From Stieleria varia (GTDB taxonomy: Bacteria; Planctomycetota; Planctomycetia; Pirellulales; Pirellulaceae): a DNA stretch of 64,000 nucleotides. The DNA is taken from positions 5,518,001 through 5,582,000 of the forward strand of contig NZ_CP151726.1 in NCBI RefSeq assembly GCF_038443385.1, in the 5' to 3' direction. Shown here piece by piece: positions 18,447-28,046 of the stretch. The notes beneath the pieces were generated by a model. The model did no database searches and was not told where the DNA came from. It was given only the letters and a program-made list of their open reading frames with translations. The position numbers and the translations under genes were made by a program. Numbering within the stretch: the first letter of the stretch is position 1; each line of letters opens with the position of its first letter.

Positions 18447-19634
18447 TCATCCCTTGCCCCGAATGCGTGCCAGTTTTTGGACGGCACAGTCACGATAAAA
18501 TCTTACAGCATGCTCGGCCGAGCGAGCCCAGCTATAACGAAACGCCGTTTTGGTCGCCTCTCGCCCGACACGACTAGCCAGTTCGCTAGAGCCTAGCAAC
18601 TTGGTCGCGTATTCTATGATCGCCGACCGATCGCCAGGCTGAGTTAAAAAGCCATTCGTGCCGTGTTTGATGTAATCGCTCATTCCGCCTAGATCGTTGG
18701 CAATCACGCAAAGTCCACGTGACATGGCCTCAAGCGGAACCTTGCCAAACCCTTCAAAGAACGATGGAAACAGCAGCAAGCCGTGTTCGTCATACAGGCG
18801 AATCAACTGTGATTGGGGCATCCAATCGATCATTCGTATCTGATGCCTGACCTTGGAGTCAATCAACTCCAGTGCTTTGGCGTGGTCGCGAGCATCGCAA
18901 ACCCAAGAAAAACGAAGTTCAGGATTGGCGGTCAGCAGTTCTACAATACATTCGGCCAAAATGAATGGCCCCTTACAAGCGACAAAATTGCCAGCGTAGA
19001 TGATATTCCGCATCCTCTCGGGCGTCATCGGCTTGACCGGCCGCTCCAAATACTCGTCGGGAACTCCCTGGTTGATCACTGCGATACGGTCCCGGCGTAA
19101 GCCGTAACGTGTCTCCAAGAATCCGGCGTCTTGATCACATGAAACGATGATTCCATCAGAATGCTTGATCACACGATTCCAGTGAAACGCAATTCGTCGC
19201 CGAACCAAATCGGAACACAAACGCTGTGTGATCCCCGGCGATCGCTTCTGAATCGGACGCCAGCTCGACTCAAGCTCTGAAAAACGAACCTCGTGTCCAT
19301 GACTTCGATTGACGAAGACTCCCGGGCATCCTGAGCGTCTAAAGTCAGCAGCGGCCAACCAAGCGTGCGGCTGATTCAGTTCGACAACGTCGTACTCATT
19401 TCGGCGCATCATCTTCCTAATCTCGCGTCGGTACGCAAACGGCAGCTCCAAGATGTAATGCAAGTTCCCGTGCTTGATCCTCCTGCCCAAATCGGCAGCC
19501 CAAATCTCATGCACCTCATGCCCAAGGCCACGTAGAGCCTGGTTCATCTGAAAAACAGTGCCTGCTGCTCCAGAATCAGGGTTCGGAGGCACATCGGCTC
19601 CAACGAGTATTCTTAGCGGACGTTCATCAATCAT
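18447..19634 (-). CDS. Glycosyltransferase family 4 (GT-B) protein
   Basis: About 395 residues. It transfers a sugar from an activated donor and has the two-Rossmann GT-B layout. The N-terminal half shows the GAAGTVFQMNQALRGLGHEV acceptor-side loop. The C-terminal half carries the EX7E donor motif in FFEGFGKVPLEAMSRG and a typical NDLGGMSDYI segment. The start at 19634 was chosen because that ATG overlaps the upstream NRPS stop and has a GGTGGG-like ribosome site at 19641-19646; a longer version from 19652 is possible. It is the last gene of the NRPS operon and is probably a tailoring enzyme that glycosylates the peptide, although a cell-wall role cannot be excluded. Family is certain; acceptor is inferred. 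Confidence 0.88.
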   Translation of the reverse strand: MIDERPLRILVGADVPPNPDSGAAGTVFQMNQALRGLGHEVHEIWAADLGRRIKHGNLHYILELPFAYRREIRKMMRRNEYDVVELNQPHAWLAAADFRRSGCPGVFVNRSHGHEVRFSELESSWRPIQKRSPGITQRLCSDLVRRRIAFHWNRVIKHSDGIIVSCDQDAGFLETRYGLRRDRIAVINQGVPDEYLERPVKPMTPERMRNIIYAGNFVACKGPFILAECIVELLTANPELRFSWVCDARDHAKALELIDSKVRHQIRMIDWMPQSQLIRLYDEHGLLLFPSFFEGFGKVPLEAMSRGLCVIANDLGGMSDYIKHGTNGFLTQPGDRSAIIEYATKLLGSSELASRVGREATKTAFRYSWARSAEHAVRFYRDCAVQKLARIRGKG

Positions 19635-21129
19635 GATCGCCCACCCTGGCATGTATTGCGCTTTGATCGATTTCGATACTTTTGTGCGTCTCCGTTGCAG
19701 GTGACAGCGAAGACTCAGTCACTGTCGAGGAACTAGCGATCGCAGATTGAATTTCCAACGCCAATCGTTTTGAAAAGGGAGGCACCAGTAATTGCAGGCG
19801 ATGGCATGGCAAAGACCAAACGTTGAGCCCTTCCGTTGGCAACCCATCCCAGCCGTGTGCAGGGTCCGTGGTAAAGTCCGTCTCCCCAACGTCGTGGCAT
19901 GCACGAAACAGAATCGCTTTGCCTTGGAAATGGCGAGGTGAATATTGCCATCCCATTCTCGAACCCGCCCGAGTCAAATGAGATTCCTTTACGATCGTCT
20001 GTTTTGCCCGCCGCTTGATCCAGCTCACCAATCGAGACACTACTTGAAATGGAATCTTGGCGATCGACTGCCCGGAAAGAGAGCGAAGTCTCAATCGCAG
20101 TCGTTCCGACAACGGCTTGAACACCATCGATGACGGATTGGGGGTGTCGATGATGCCCAGGAACTGAACCTTTTCCCCGGATTCACTTAACAGGCAAGCC
20201 ATCTCCCACGCGATGTACGCTCCTTCGCACGTCCCAGCCAACCGGAACGGCCCGGTTGGCTGAATAGCACGAACGTACGTTAAGAATCGCTTTGCGACAT
20301 CTTCCACCGTCAAGAGGTCTGCCGCATCACGCCGAGTCATCACGGGGGCAAAGCAGGTGTAGTCAGTGATGTAAGGTGCCACATCGCGAAAGTTTGAAAC
20401 TTCAACCGCCTTGGGGGGGATCAGAAACAATGGCGATCGATTCGTGCGCTCACTCAAGCAAACAACAGCGCTCTCGTTTTCCGCTTCTTTGACATTGACG
20501 AATGTCGTTGCCCCAGGCGTAGAGGCGGCAACGCCAGGCGTTTTTCTGGGGAGAGCTTGGTGCGCTTCGTCGACAGGGTTCCGCTGCTGCCTTGAATCAT
20601 CGATTGCCGTTGCCAAACGATCAATCGTTGGGTGAGCATGAAACATGGTTGGTGTGACATGCCAGCCCGACTCGCGGCACAAGGCGATCACTCGAATCAT
20701 CGCAAGCGAATCCCCGCCCACTTGAAAGAAATCATCAGAAACGCTGGCTGGGCTGGTCCCCAAGACCTCATTCCAAATCTCTCTCAGCTTACTCGCCGTC
20801 TCGTTGAGCCGGCCAGCAGCCGGCGTAAGATTGAGCTTAGGCGGCGGGATGACCGCGGACAAACGCAGCCGATCAATCTTGCCCGAAGCCGTACGAGGCA
20901 GCGCACTGAGCCTGACGAATCGGGCAGGACAAAGCCCGCTTGGTAGGGTCGCTTTCGCAAACTCTCGCAATTCGTCTTCCGTCAGTGGATGATCTTCGGC
21001 AGCAGAGTACCACGCAACAAGCTGTTTTCGATCCTCAACTGTCTTTCCGCTCACACGCTGGGCCAAACGACTTGCAAGAAATCTCCGCTGCTGAGGGGAC
21101 AACTGGCTGATTCGATGTTCAATGTTCAT
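19627..21129 (-). CDS. NRPS termination protein: A-domain C-terminal subdomain, carrier protein, Cys-thioesterase
   Basis: About 500 residues. It opens with the missing C-terminal lobe of an adenylation domain (residues about 30-95, with the A10 motif PRTASGKIDR supplying the catalytic Lys), then a peptidyl carrier domain (DDFFQVGGDSL, phosphopantetheine Ser near residue 141) and a type I thioesterase (about 225-470). The thioesterase elbow reads GTCEG, so Cys301 replaces the usual Ser; the Asp (IIDTPNPSS) and His (LPCHRLQLL) of the triad are visible. The start ATG at 21129 overlaps the preceding NRPS stop as ATGA and has a GAGAGG ribosome site. It must work with the N-terminal lobe encoded upstream to form one module, then release the product. 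Cys-type thioesterases are known, for example in obafluorin biosynthesis. The product is unknown. Confidence 0.88.
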   Translation of the reverse strand: MNIEHRISQLSPQQRRFLASRLAQRVSGKTVEDRKQLVAWYSAAEDHPLTEDELREFAKATLPSGLCPARFVRLSALPRTASGKIDRLRLSAVIPPPKLNLTPAAGRLNETASKLREIWNEVLGTSPASVSDDFFQVGGDSLAMIRVIALCRESGWHVTPTMFHAHPTIDRLATAIDDSRQQRNPVDEAHQALPRKTPGVAASTPGATTFVNVKEAENESAVVCLSERTNRSPLFLIPPKAVEVSNFRDVAPYITDYTCFAPVMTRRDAADLLTVEDVAKRFLTYVRAIQPTGPFRLAGTCEGAYIAWEMACLLSESGEKVQFLGIIDTPNPSSMVFKPLSERLRLRLRSLSGQSIAKIPFQVVSRLVSWIKRRAKQTIVKESHLTRAGSRMGWQYSPRHFQGKAILFRACHDVGETDFTTDPAHGWDGLPTEGLNVWSLPCHRLQLLVPPFSKRLALEIQSAIASSSTVTESSLSPATETHKSIEIDQSAIHARVGDHD

Positions 21130-24100
21130 CGGCTGCCTCTCAGTGCTCGCAACACCACCATCGAATTTGCCCACCAAGCATCCTTGGTGTCTTCTGGCAC
21201 TGACAACGGCAATACTCTCTGGTGAATTTCATCGAAATGCTGAAACAGGCTTCGCTGATGCCGACGACTGAGTGAATCGATCTCAGTCGTCAAGTAAGTG
21301 AATACGCCGCCTGGTCGCACGAGTTTTGCCGCCGTGGGAAAGAAGTGTTCTGCGAAAGTCGCGCTGTTAGCAATGTATTCAACAAACTCGGATTCATTCA
21401 TGGGAAACGCATGAAAGAACACGGTATCGTACGTTGATAGTTTATTCAGATTCTCCTGCCACCGCCCTTCAATCAGGCGAATATCGCTTTCGGGGTATCG
21501 TGCTCGCCAGGGAACAAAGAAATCGCGAATGCAGTGGGCATTCATCTCGATGACGGTATGCGAACGAACTCCCGCTTGCTGAATGAACGAGGCCGCCACT
21601 CCTCGTCCGAATCCGATCTCCAACACGTCGCCGTGTGCTTCACAGGCGTAGTTGGCCATCTCACGCATCAATGGAGTTTGCCAGTCCTCCATGATCTCGT
21701 CACTCGACATCCTGACCATCGACAGGTCTTGCGGTTCATGGGGATGCTCACTGCCCGGTACCATTTCTGCAGCCAACCGATCCAGATGGTTCAGATCGGA
21801 GATGGACTCCTGCAATGCCTGTTGAATCAGCCAATTCCTCTGGCGATCCCGTGGCGTGCGAATGAAGTCCGCACTACGAAGCTGCAGTCGCACGGCAACA
21901 TCGAGCGTCTCATGATCAAACGTTTCGACATCTGGGGCAGCAGACCCACCATGTCCTTCCGACTCCCGCAGCAGAGCCTCAGCGATTTCAGCGGGCTGGG
22001 TTGCAAGATACATTGCCAACGTTTCTGTATCGCTGCTTATAGATGACGGGGATTCTGTAAACCCGACAGCAATCTCAACCACGCCGGGACAATGGCTAAG
22101 TTCCGATTCGATCTCAGCAGGCTCAACTCGCTGTCCATTGATCTTCATTTGATCGTCGACACGGCCAACGAACAGCAAAGAACCATCGGATCGCAGTCTT
22201 GCCAAGTCGCCGGTGCGGTAAAACCGCGAGTCGGATGAATCTGACTTCTGCACAAATCGCTCGGCGGTCAGTTCGGGTTGCCCACGGTATCCCTTCGAGA
22301 GTCTTGTGCCGCCGAGATGGATTTCCCCGACAACTCCGATCGGGACGTCTCGTCCATTCAGATCCAAAACACGAACCTCGCACCCAGGAACAGCACTTCC
22401 TATCGAGACCCCACCTTCTGAATCTTCAATCGCCAGCTCCCTTGCGGTCGCCCAGACAGTTGCTTCGGTCGGACCATACTCATTAAACAGCCTCGTATCC
22501 GGCAGGTTTGCAAAGTGTTCGTCGATCACCGTCGATGCACACGGCTCCCCCGCTACAATGACATTCTGGAGTGAACCAAGGCTACGGGCTTCTGAGTGAC
22601 GCAACAGCAACTGATAGAACGACGGCAGACACAATGTGTGTGTCACTTGCTGGTCGGCGATCAAGTGGGAGAGTGCCTGGATGTCTCGCAGTTTTTCCTC
22701 GCTGGGCACCACGAGAGTGCCGCCAGCGGCCAGAGTCCAAAAGATTCCCGCTATCGAGCTATCAAACCAAACCGGTGAAAGCAGCATGAAGGTTTCCGGG
22801 ACATTATCGTAATATCGAAATCTCGCTTCCGTTGACTTCAGCAATCCACGGTGCGTGACTTCCACACCCTTGGGTTGACCCGTTGAGCCCGAGGTGTAGA
22901 TCACGTAGGCAGTATCGCCTGCTGCTACCACAGGCTTGACTGAAGGGGTGCCGCCTGTCTCCGGGTCGGATTCAAATCCACCAGACGCATTCAGAACAGG
23001 TTTCTCCAACACTGCCATGGACTCAAAATACTTTTCCTGGGTAACGATAGCTGATACTGTCGCATCGTTGACAATGTGCTGGAGCCTTGCCGAGGGCAGA
23101 CGCGGGTCCGCCGGAACGTAGGCGGCACCTGATTTGAGTATCCCAATTATCCCGACGATCATTTCTATCCCCCGTTCACAGCACAACGCGACTGCCTCGC
23201 CGGATTCAACACCTCGCTCGATCAGCCGGTGGCTCAGCAGACTCGTCCTCCAATCTAATTCTTGAAAGGTAAGAGACTGGCCTTCGAAAAATACAGCGAC
23301 GGCCTGGGGCTGCCGTCGAACATGTCCTGCAATGACATCGAGAATGGTTTCCGACACCAGGAAATCGGCGGCTCGTTCTGGCAGACGTGTCATATCGGGT
23401 TCGCACATCCGATTGCACAGTTCGATCGCTCTGTGATCTTCATCCGTCAAGAAATCAAATCGACCGATCGCAGTCGCCGGTTCCGCAGCAATTTCATCCA
23501 ACAAACGCGTCCAATGCTCAGTCATCCTTTCGACCGCCGACTGACTGAACAGATCGCTGCGGTATTCAATCATGAACTCCAGAGTCGCCGCATCAACCGC
23601 GAAAAGAGTGAAGTCAAACTTTGACTCGCCTAAATGCTCAATTTGGATCCCAGTGACCTCAACGCCGCTGATCGCTGGACGGGCGATCGGTTGTTGCATC
23701 ACAAACATCGTTTGAAAAGGAATGCGACCGGCCGGCGTTCGGATCGACCGGACGCCGGAAATAATTTCATCGAGCGATGCCGATAGATTGCCTAGGCACT
23801 GCGTAAAAGTTGAGTCCGTATTGGTCAGCAAGTCCGAAAACGTCGCGTCACCCTTGATCGAACAGGGAAAGGGCAAGGTCTCAGTAAGAAATCCTACCGT
23901 TTCTGCGAACCTGAGCTGATGTCGGTGACTCACCGGAACACCGATGACAAACGTCTCTTCACCGCAGTAGCGAAACAGCAGTGTCTGAAATGCGGTCAAT
24001 AGCAAAGTATTCAAGGAGACCTGGTGCGACTTGGCCAGCTCACGCAGTCGCTGAGAAAGCTCACCTGAGATCGAAAAACGATGCAGTCCGCCATTGCCAA

Positions 24101-27100
24101 TCAGGGCACGTTCCAACGGCATATCTACTGGTAAATCAATGGATTGGCTGATATCCGCCAGCTTGCTTTTCCAAAAGGAAAGGCATCTTTCTCCGTCGCG
24201 ATCACGGACCTCTTGTTTCGATCTCGCGAACCCACTCGCGGGTTCAGAATTCCCGCATGATGACTCTGCAAGTGTATTGACGGAGTGGTCGACCTGCTCG
24301 TTGTATCGCTGGGCAAACTCGGTCAACAACAATTGGACCGATTGCTGATCCACAGCGATATGGTGTGCCGTCAGGATGACCCAAGAGCGATCGTCGGCGA
24401 ATCGAATCAGCACGACTCTGAGCAATGGCCCATTTTGCAAGTCAAATCGGCGAGCGCCCTCTTGCATGCACAAGGAATTCGCTTGGGACTCCGTTGCGGC
24501 GTCGTGTGCATCAAAGGGGATTTCACATTGCGGATGTACCGAAGCGTAGGGAATACCGTCATGATCTCCAAACGTAGTCCGAAGTGACTCGTGTCGCTTA
24601 GCAAGCTCGTTGAAACACTCTTGAACCTTTGCTGTGTTGAGTGTGCCCTCCATCTCCAATCGAATCTGCACATGGTAGGCGACGCTATCGGGATCCACTT
24701 GATTGAGATACCACAGCGACCTTTGCCCGGGTGACAAAACATACTGGTTGCTCTCCTGCAAGCCGACATGATCGGGATCGGCAGTTGTATCATCATCCAG
24801 CCGAATCTCGTTTGCCAATTCTCGTACGGTAGGATGCTCAAACAAATCAGGCAACCGCAGAGAGATGCCAAGCTTTTCCGCTTCGAACACAACTTGCATC
24901 GCGGTCAGCGAATCCCCGCCGATTTCAAAGAAATGATCCGAGACACCAATCTCACTGCGTCTGAGCAGTTTTTGCCAAATAGACAGTAGTGTGAACTCAG
25001 TCGGGTTGCTTGCCGCGACGCGTTCGACCTTCGCTGTCGATAAATCGAATGCATCGCGGATGGCTTCAATATCTGGCTTTCCGTTGATCGTTCGCGGTAT
25101 TTCGTTGACGATCCGAATCAACCTCGGCAACATGTACCTCGGCAGCAGGTCCGCCAGTCGGGTGCGGAGAGATCTCTCCGTATGTTCGCCCACAACCGCT
25201 GCGAAAATATTGCGTCCTGCGTCATCGGCCAGATCGACAACAACCGCGTCCGTGACACCATCGATGCTCCGAATCGCTGAGAGCACTTCACCCAATTCGA
25301 TTCGGTGTCCTCGTACCTTGATCTGATCATCACGGCGCCCCCGAAACAATAGGTTCCCGTCTTCTCGAAGACAGACGATGTCACCCGTCCGGTACCACAC
25401 ATCCGAGCGAGAATCCCCAGCGATGGCCTGGAAACGCTGTTGAGTGAGATCAGGGCGTCTCAAGTACCCTCTTGCTAGACCGACCCCGCCAATTAGCAAC
25501 TCGCCTGGAATCCCAACAGGAACGACTTGACCATATGGATCGACAATGCGCAACACATTGCCTGACACTGCTCTACCGATGCTTGCCGGTTCGACGGAGT
25601 CATCAGATTCATCCACCAACATCAGCGTCGCACATACCGTTGCTTCCGTGGGACCGTAGCCGTTAATGACTTGCAATCCCGAGACCTGGCGAGAGATGGA
25701 TGCGAGCACGCACTGTGGAATTGGCTCGACACCGACAAGCAATCTCTGCAGACTCGATTCAGGGTATTTACACAGAAAATCACTGAACGCCTGAAGAAAA
25801 AATGCCGGCAAATAAGCGTTGGTGATCTTCTGTTCGACCATCCAAGAAAAAAGTTTCTCAGGTTGGTTTCGTACGTCATCAACTGGAATGCATAACGTTC
25901 GACCATAGAGGATCGATGAGAATATTTCATAGATCGCGACGTCAAATCCGACGTTGGTCCACCAACTCCCTTTGCCGTCACTTACCGGTGCAAGATTTTC
26001 GAACTCATCGAGTAAATTGAGAATGGACTGATGGCCGACGACGACGCCATTTGGTTTCCCTGTGGAGCCTGAGGTATACAGCACGTAGCATGCGTCACGA
26101 GTCATTTCACAGTCGATTTCATTGGCATCGAAATGAAGTTGCGTGACTCTCGGATACGCGGATGCATCGATTAGCAATGAGGCATTGCTATCCTGCAACA
26201 GTGTATCGATGCGAGCCTGCGGTTGATCCAAATCGATGGGCAGAAAGCTACGCCCAGATGCGAGCACAGCCAATATGGAGACAACGGCGTTGGCATCACG
26301 GCGACACAAGACAGGGACCAAAGTCATAGGTCCATCAAGAAACTGCGCTAGACGCTCGGCGTGGAGCATCAATACACGAAACGTAATCCCGGAGGGAGAA
26401 TCGTCGTCTGTTTTCTCGCTACTGCCCTCACTCAACCATTCGCAGGAGCCCCGCATCGCGATCCGATCTGGGTACTGCTCAACGATACCCACAAATCTGT
26501 GCCACACCGTTTCCCCGATGGATGCTTGATGTGGACTTGAAGACGTTGCCAGCAATGCAGTTTCCTGCGATGCATCCAATGGAAAGGATCCGATCGGAGC
26601 CCCCGGCGTTTTCATCTCGCGTAGCACTTTGCGAAAATGATTGATCAGGCGATCTTGTTGCACACCAGAAAAATCACCACAGTTGAAATCAAAGATTACC
26701 TCCCAAGCACCTGTTTCTCGCAGTCGGTGAGTGGAAATCGTCAGCTTCCGCGCGGGGTCCCCGTAGCCATTGTGCAGCCAACGCAACGTTGCTGGCATCC
26801 CAGCGAAATCGTCCACCGTCAAGTCTAGGACATTCAAGACAACATCGAAGGCTTTTGCCGATTCTGGCTGCATCACGCCTGCAACGGAATGCTGCAAGAA
26901 ACCCAATGTCTCGTCAGCCACCTTTCGCGAGACGCTTTCGAAGGTATCATCCGCGTCAAAATCCACTTCAAATGGCAGCAGTTGCATGAACAGCCCAATC
27001 GTCTCGCGGAACCGACGATTGGTTCGTCCATGGCTGGTTACACCAAAACGGACCTTGGCGTCCTGTTCCAAGCGATGCAGCAAGGTTGCCACCGCAGTAG

Positions 27101-28046
27101 CAAATATGTTGTGGTGGCTTAGTGCCGGCGTAAACTGACGAAACGGCGTTTGCTCAGCAAGTTCTCCGATCAACTCGCTTTCGTCATCGTCCAATCGAAT
27201 CACCAATCGCCGATGAGTAAAATGCTTCGCCCTAGTCCATCGTCCAGTCTTAGAACGTGGGTTCGGTAGATGAGCCGTTTTGGCGTTAGCCACGGTTTTC
27301 GTGCCACAACCGTGGCTAACGCCAAAACGGCTAACCCCAAAATCAAGACCGGATGATGCACTAGTGGTTTCTTCCGCAGACTCTCGCACATAGAAACGTG
27401 TGCCTGAGCGTGGATCGATCCGCTTGCTCCACCATTCGATATGCTCTGCGAATTCCTGTGAGGATCGTGTGTCGGATTCGAATCGCACAAAACTGCTGTA
27501 CTGAGGCTTGTTGCGAACTGGCGATGCATCGCCGCCGCGATACAGGGCCGACATGGCGGCAAGGAGTTGTCGTGCGTTCAGGCCGTCTGTCAGCAGATGA
27601 TGCAACCGCAGGAACCACCATGATTCGGCGTCACTCAGTCGGATCAGCACGCTATCATAGAGAGCTTCGCTGGGCTCAAGTCGCCGCCGGATGCGTTCTT
27701 GGACATATTGGCTGGCCAGTTCCCGGCGCGCGTCCTCTGGTTCCGTCTCGAAACTGACAGACTCGCACGGAGATTGCAGGCTGGGCTGGATGACCAGTTG
27801 CTTCCAGTCAGGAGCCCGAGCGATGGTCCGAAGGATCTCGGTTGAGTTGACCAGTTGCTCAAACGCAGCTTGAAACTTAGTTGGATCCACGTCGCCGCGA
27901 ATCTCAAAGACATGCGGTACCTCATAGAGAGGATGTTCAGGATACCGTTGTTGCCCAAGCCATATCATTCGCTGGTTGGAAGCCAACTCACTGGCTGACG
28001 CCCGAGACGAATCTCGACTCGGTTGAGCTTCATTTCGTTGCATCAT
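21126..28046 (-). CDS. Two-module nonribosomal peptide synthetase with embedded GAMT-like methyltransferase
   Basis: A 2306-residue synthetase with order C1 (about 15-460, HHLLTDG near 149), A1 (about 495-1005; LYTSGSTGKPNG near 654, NGYGPTEATV, YRTGD), carrier 1 (GGDSL near 1044), C2 (about 1110-1560, HHIAVDQ near 1231), A2 N-lobe (about 1590-1975; IYTSGSTGQPKG, GRVDDQMKINGQR) and a methyltransferase (about 2113-2306, SAM loop DVLEIGFGRG). The methyltransferase sits where N-methyltransferase insertions normally occur, between A8 and A10, but its motifs (W-x-TP-x-M, VLEIGFG, IEMN, RPGGVFTY) resemble guanidinoacetate methyltransferases. The protein ends immediately after it; the rest of A2 is in the next gene. 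A segment of about 45 residues in C1 comes from a palindromic repeat. C2 has Gln for the last Gly of HHxxxDG. It overlaps both neighbours by ATGA. Confidence 0.95.
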   Translation of the reverse strand: MMQRNEAQPSRDSSRASASELASNQRMIWLGQQRYPEHPLYEVPHVFEIRGDVDPTKFQAAFEQLVNSTEILRTIARAPDWKQLVIQPSLQSPCESVSFETEPEDARRELASQYVQERIRRRLEPSEALYDSVLIRLSDAESWWFLRLHHLLTDGLNARQLLAAMSALYRGGDASPVRNKPQYSSFVRFESDTRSSQEFAEHIEWWSKRIDPRSGTRFYVRESAEETTSASSGLDFGVSRFGVSHGCGTKTVANAKTAHLPNPRSKTGRWTRAKHFTHRRLVIRLDDDESELIGELAEQTPFRQFTPALSHHNIFATAVATLLHRLEQDAKVRFGVTSHGRTNRRFRETIGLFMQLLPFEVDFDADDTFESVSRKVADETLGFLQHSVAGVMQPESAKAFDVVLNVLDLTVDDFAGMPATLRWLHNGYGDPARKLTISTHRLRETGAWEVIFDFNCGDFSGVQQDRLINHFRKVLREMKTPGAPIGSFPLDASQETALLATSSSPHQASIGETVWHRFVGIVEQYPDRIAMRGSCEWLSEGSSEKTDDDSPSGITFRVLMLHAERLAQFLDGPMTLVPVLCRRDANAVVSILAVLASGRSFLPIDLDQPQARIDTLLQDSNASLLIDASAYPRVTQLHFDANEIDCEMTRDACYVLYTSGSTGKPNGVVVGHQSILNLLDEFENLAPVSDGKGSWWTNVGFDVAIYEIFSSILYGRTLCIPVDDVRNQPEKLFSWMVEQKITNAYLPAFFLQAFSDFLCKYPESSLQRLLVGVEPIPQCVLASISRQVSGLQVINGYGPTEATVCATLMLVDESDDSVEPASIGRAVSGNVLRIVDPYGQVVPVGIPGELLIGGVGLARGYLRRPDLTQQRFQAIAGDSRSDVWYRTGDIVCLREDGNLLFRGRRDDQIKVRGHRIELGEVLSAIRSIDGVTDAVVVDLADDAGRNIFAAVVGEHTERSLRTRLADLLPRYMLPRLIRIVNEIPRTINGKPDIEAIRDAFDLSTAKVERVAASNPTEFTLLSIWQKLLRRSEIGVSDHFFEIGGDSLTAMQVVFEAEKLGISLRLPDLFEHPTVRELANEIRLDDDTTADPDHVGLQESNQYVLSPGQRSLWYLNQVDPDSVAYHVQIRLEMEGTLNTAKVQECFNELAKRHESLRTTFGDHDGIPYASVHPQCEIPFDAHDAATESQANSLCMQEGARRFDLQNGPLLRVVLIRFADDRSWVILTAHHIAVDQQSVQLLLTEFAQRYNEQVDHSVNTLAESSCGNSEPASGFARSKQEVRDRDGERCLSFWKSKLADISQSIDLPVDMPLERALIGNGGLHRFSISGELSQRLRELAKSHQVSLNTLLLTAFQTLLFRYCGEETFVIGVPVSHRHQLRFAETVGFLTETLPFPCSIKGDATFSDLLTNTDSTFTQCLGNLSASLDEIISGVRSIRTPAGRIPFQTMFVMQQPIARPAISGVEVTGIQIEHLGESKFDFTLFAVDAATLEFMIEYRSDLFSQSAVERMTEHWTRLLDEIAAEPATAIGRFDFLTDEDHRAIELCNRMCEPDMTRLPERAADFLVSETILDVIAGHVRRQPQAVAVFFEGQSLTFQELDWRTSLLSHRLIERGVESGEAVALCCERGIEMIVGIIGILKSGAAYVPADPRLPSARLQHIVNDATVSAIVTQEKYFESMAVLEKPVLNASGGFESDPETGGTPSVKPVVAAGDTAYVIYTSGSTGQPKGVEVTHRGLLKSTEARFRYYDNVPETFMLLSPVWFDSSIAGIFWTLAAGGTLVVPSEEKLRDIQALSHLIADQQVTHTLCLPSFYQLLLRHSEARSLGSLQNVIVAGEPCASTVIDEHFANLPDTRLFNEYGPTEATVWATARELAIEDSEGGVSIGSAVPGCEVRVLDLNGRDVPIGVVGEIHLGGTRLSKGYRGQPELTAERFVQKSDSSDSRFYRTGDLARLRSDGSLLFVGRVDDQMKINGQRVEPAEIESELSHCPGVVEIAVGFTESPSSISSDTETLAMYLATQPAEIAEALLRESEGHGGSAAPDVETFDHETLDVAVRLQLRSADFIRTPRDRQRNWLIQQALQESISDLNHLDRLAAEMVPGSEHPHEPQDLSMVRMSSDEIMEDWQTPLMREMANYACEAHGDVLEIGFGRGVAASFIQQAGVRSHTVIEMNAHCIRDFFVPWRARYPESDIRLIEGRWQENLNKLSTYDTVFFHAFPMNESEFVEYIANSATFAEHFFPTAAKLVRPGGVFTYLTTEIDSLSRRHQRSLFQHFDEIHQRVLPLSVPEDTKDAWWANSMVVLRALRGSR
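21136..21141 (-). promoter_or_regulatory. Ribosome binding site deciding the start of the second NRPS gene
   Basis: On the minus strand GAGAGG lies six bases before ATG at 21129, inside the coding end of the first NRPS gene. Together with the ATGA stop/start overlap it supports real reinitiation rather than a sequencing frameshift at the split adenylation domain. Confidence 0.6.
27273..27332. repeat. 25-bp perfect inverted repeat inside the NRPS condensation domain
   Basis: Arms 27273-27297 and 27308-27332 are exact reverse complements around a 10-base loop; the arm core is CCGTGGCTAACGCC. The element and its flanks add about 45 in-frame residues (approximately residues 235-280) between two conserved parts of C1. 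It looks like a mobile palindromic element that kept the reading frame. Related palindromes are, to my knowledge, common in Rhodopirellula genomes; that link was not tested here. Confidence 0.85.

Noticed and set aside
21126..21177. Sequencing frameshift as explanation of the split NRPS
   Set aside because: Not excluded, but less likely: the ATGA overlap and GAGAGG ribosome site at the correct distance match the other coupled junctions of this operon.
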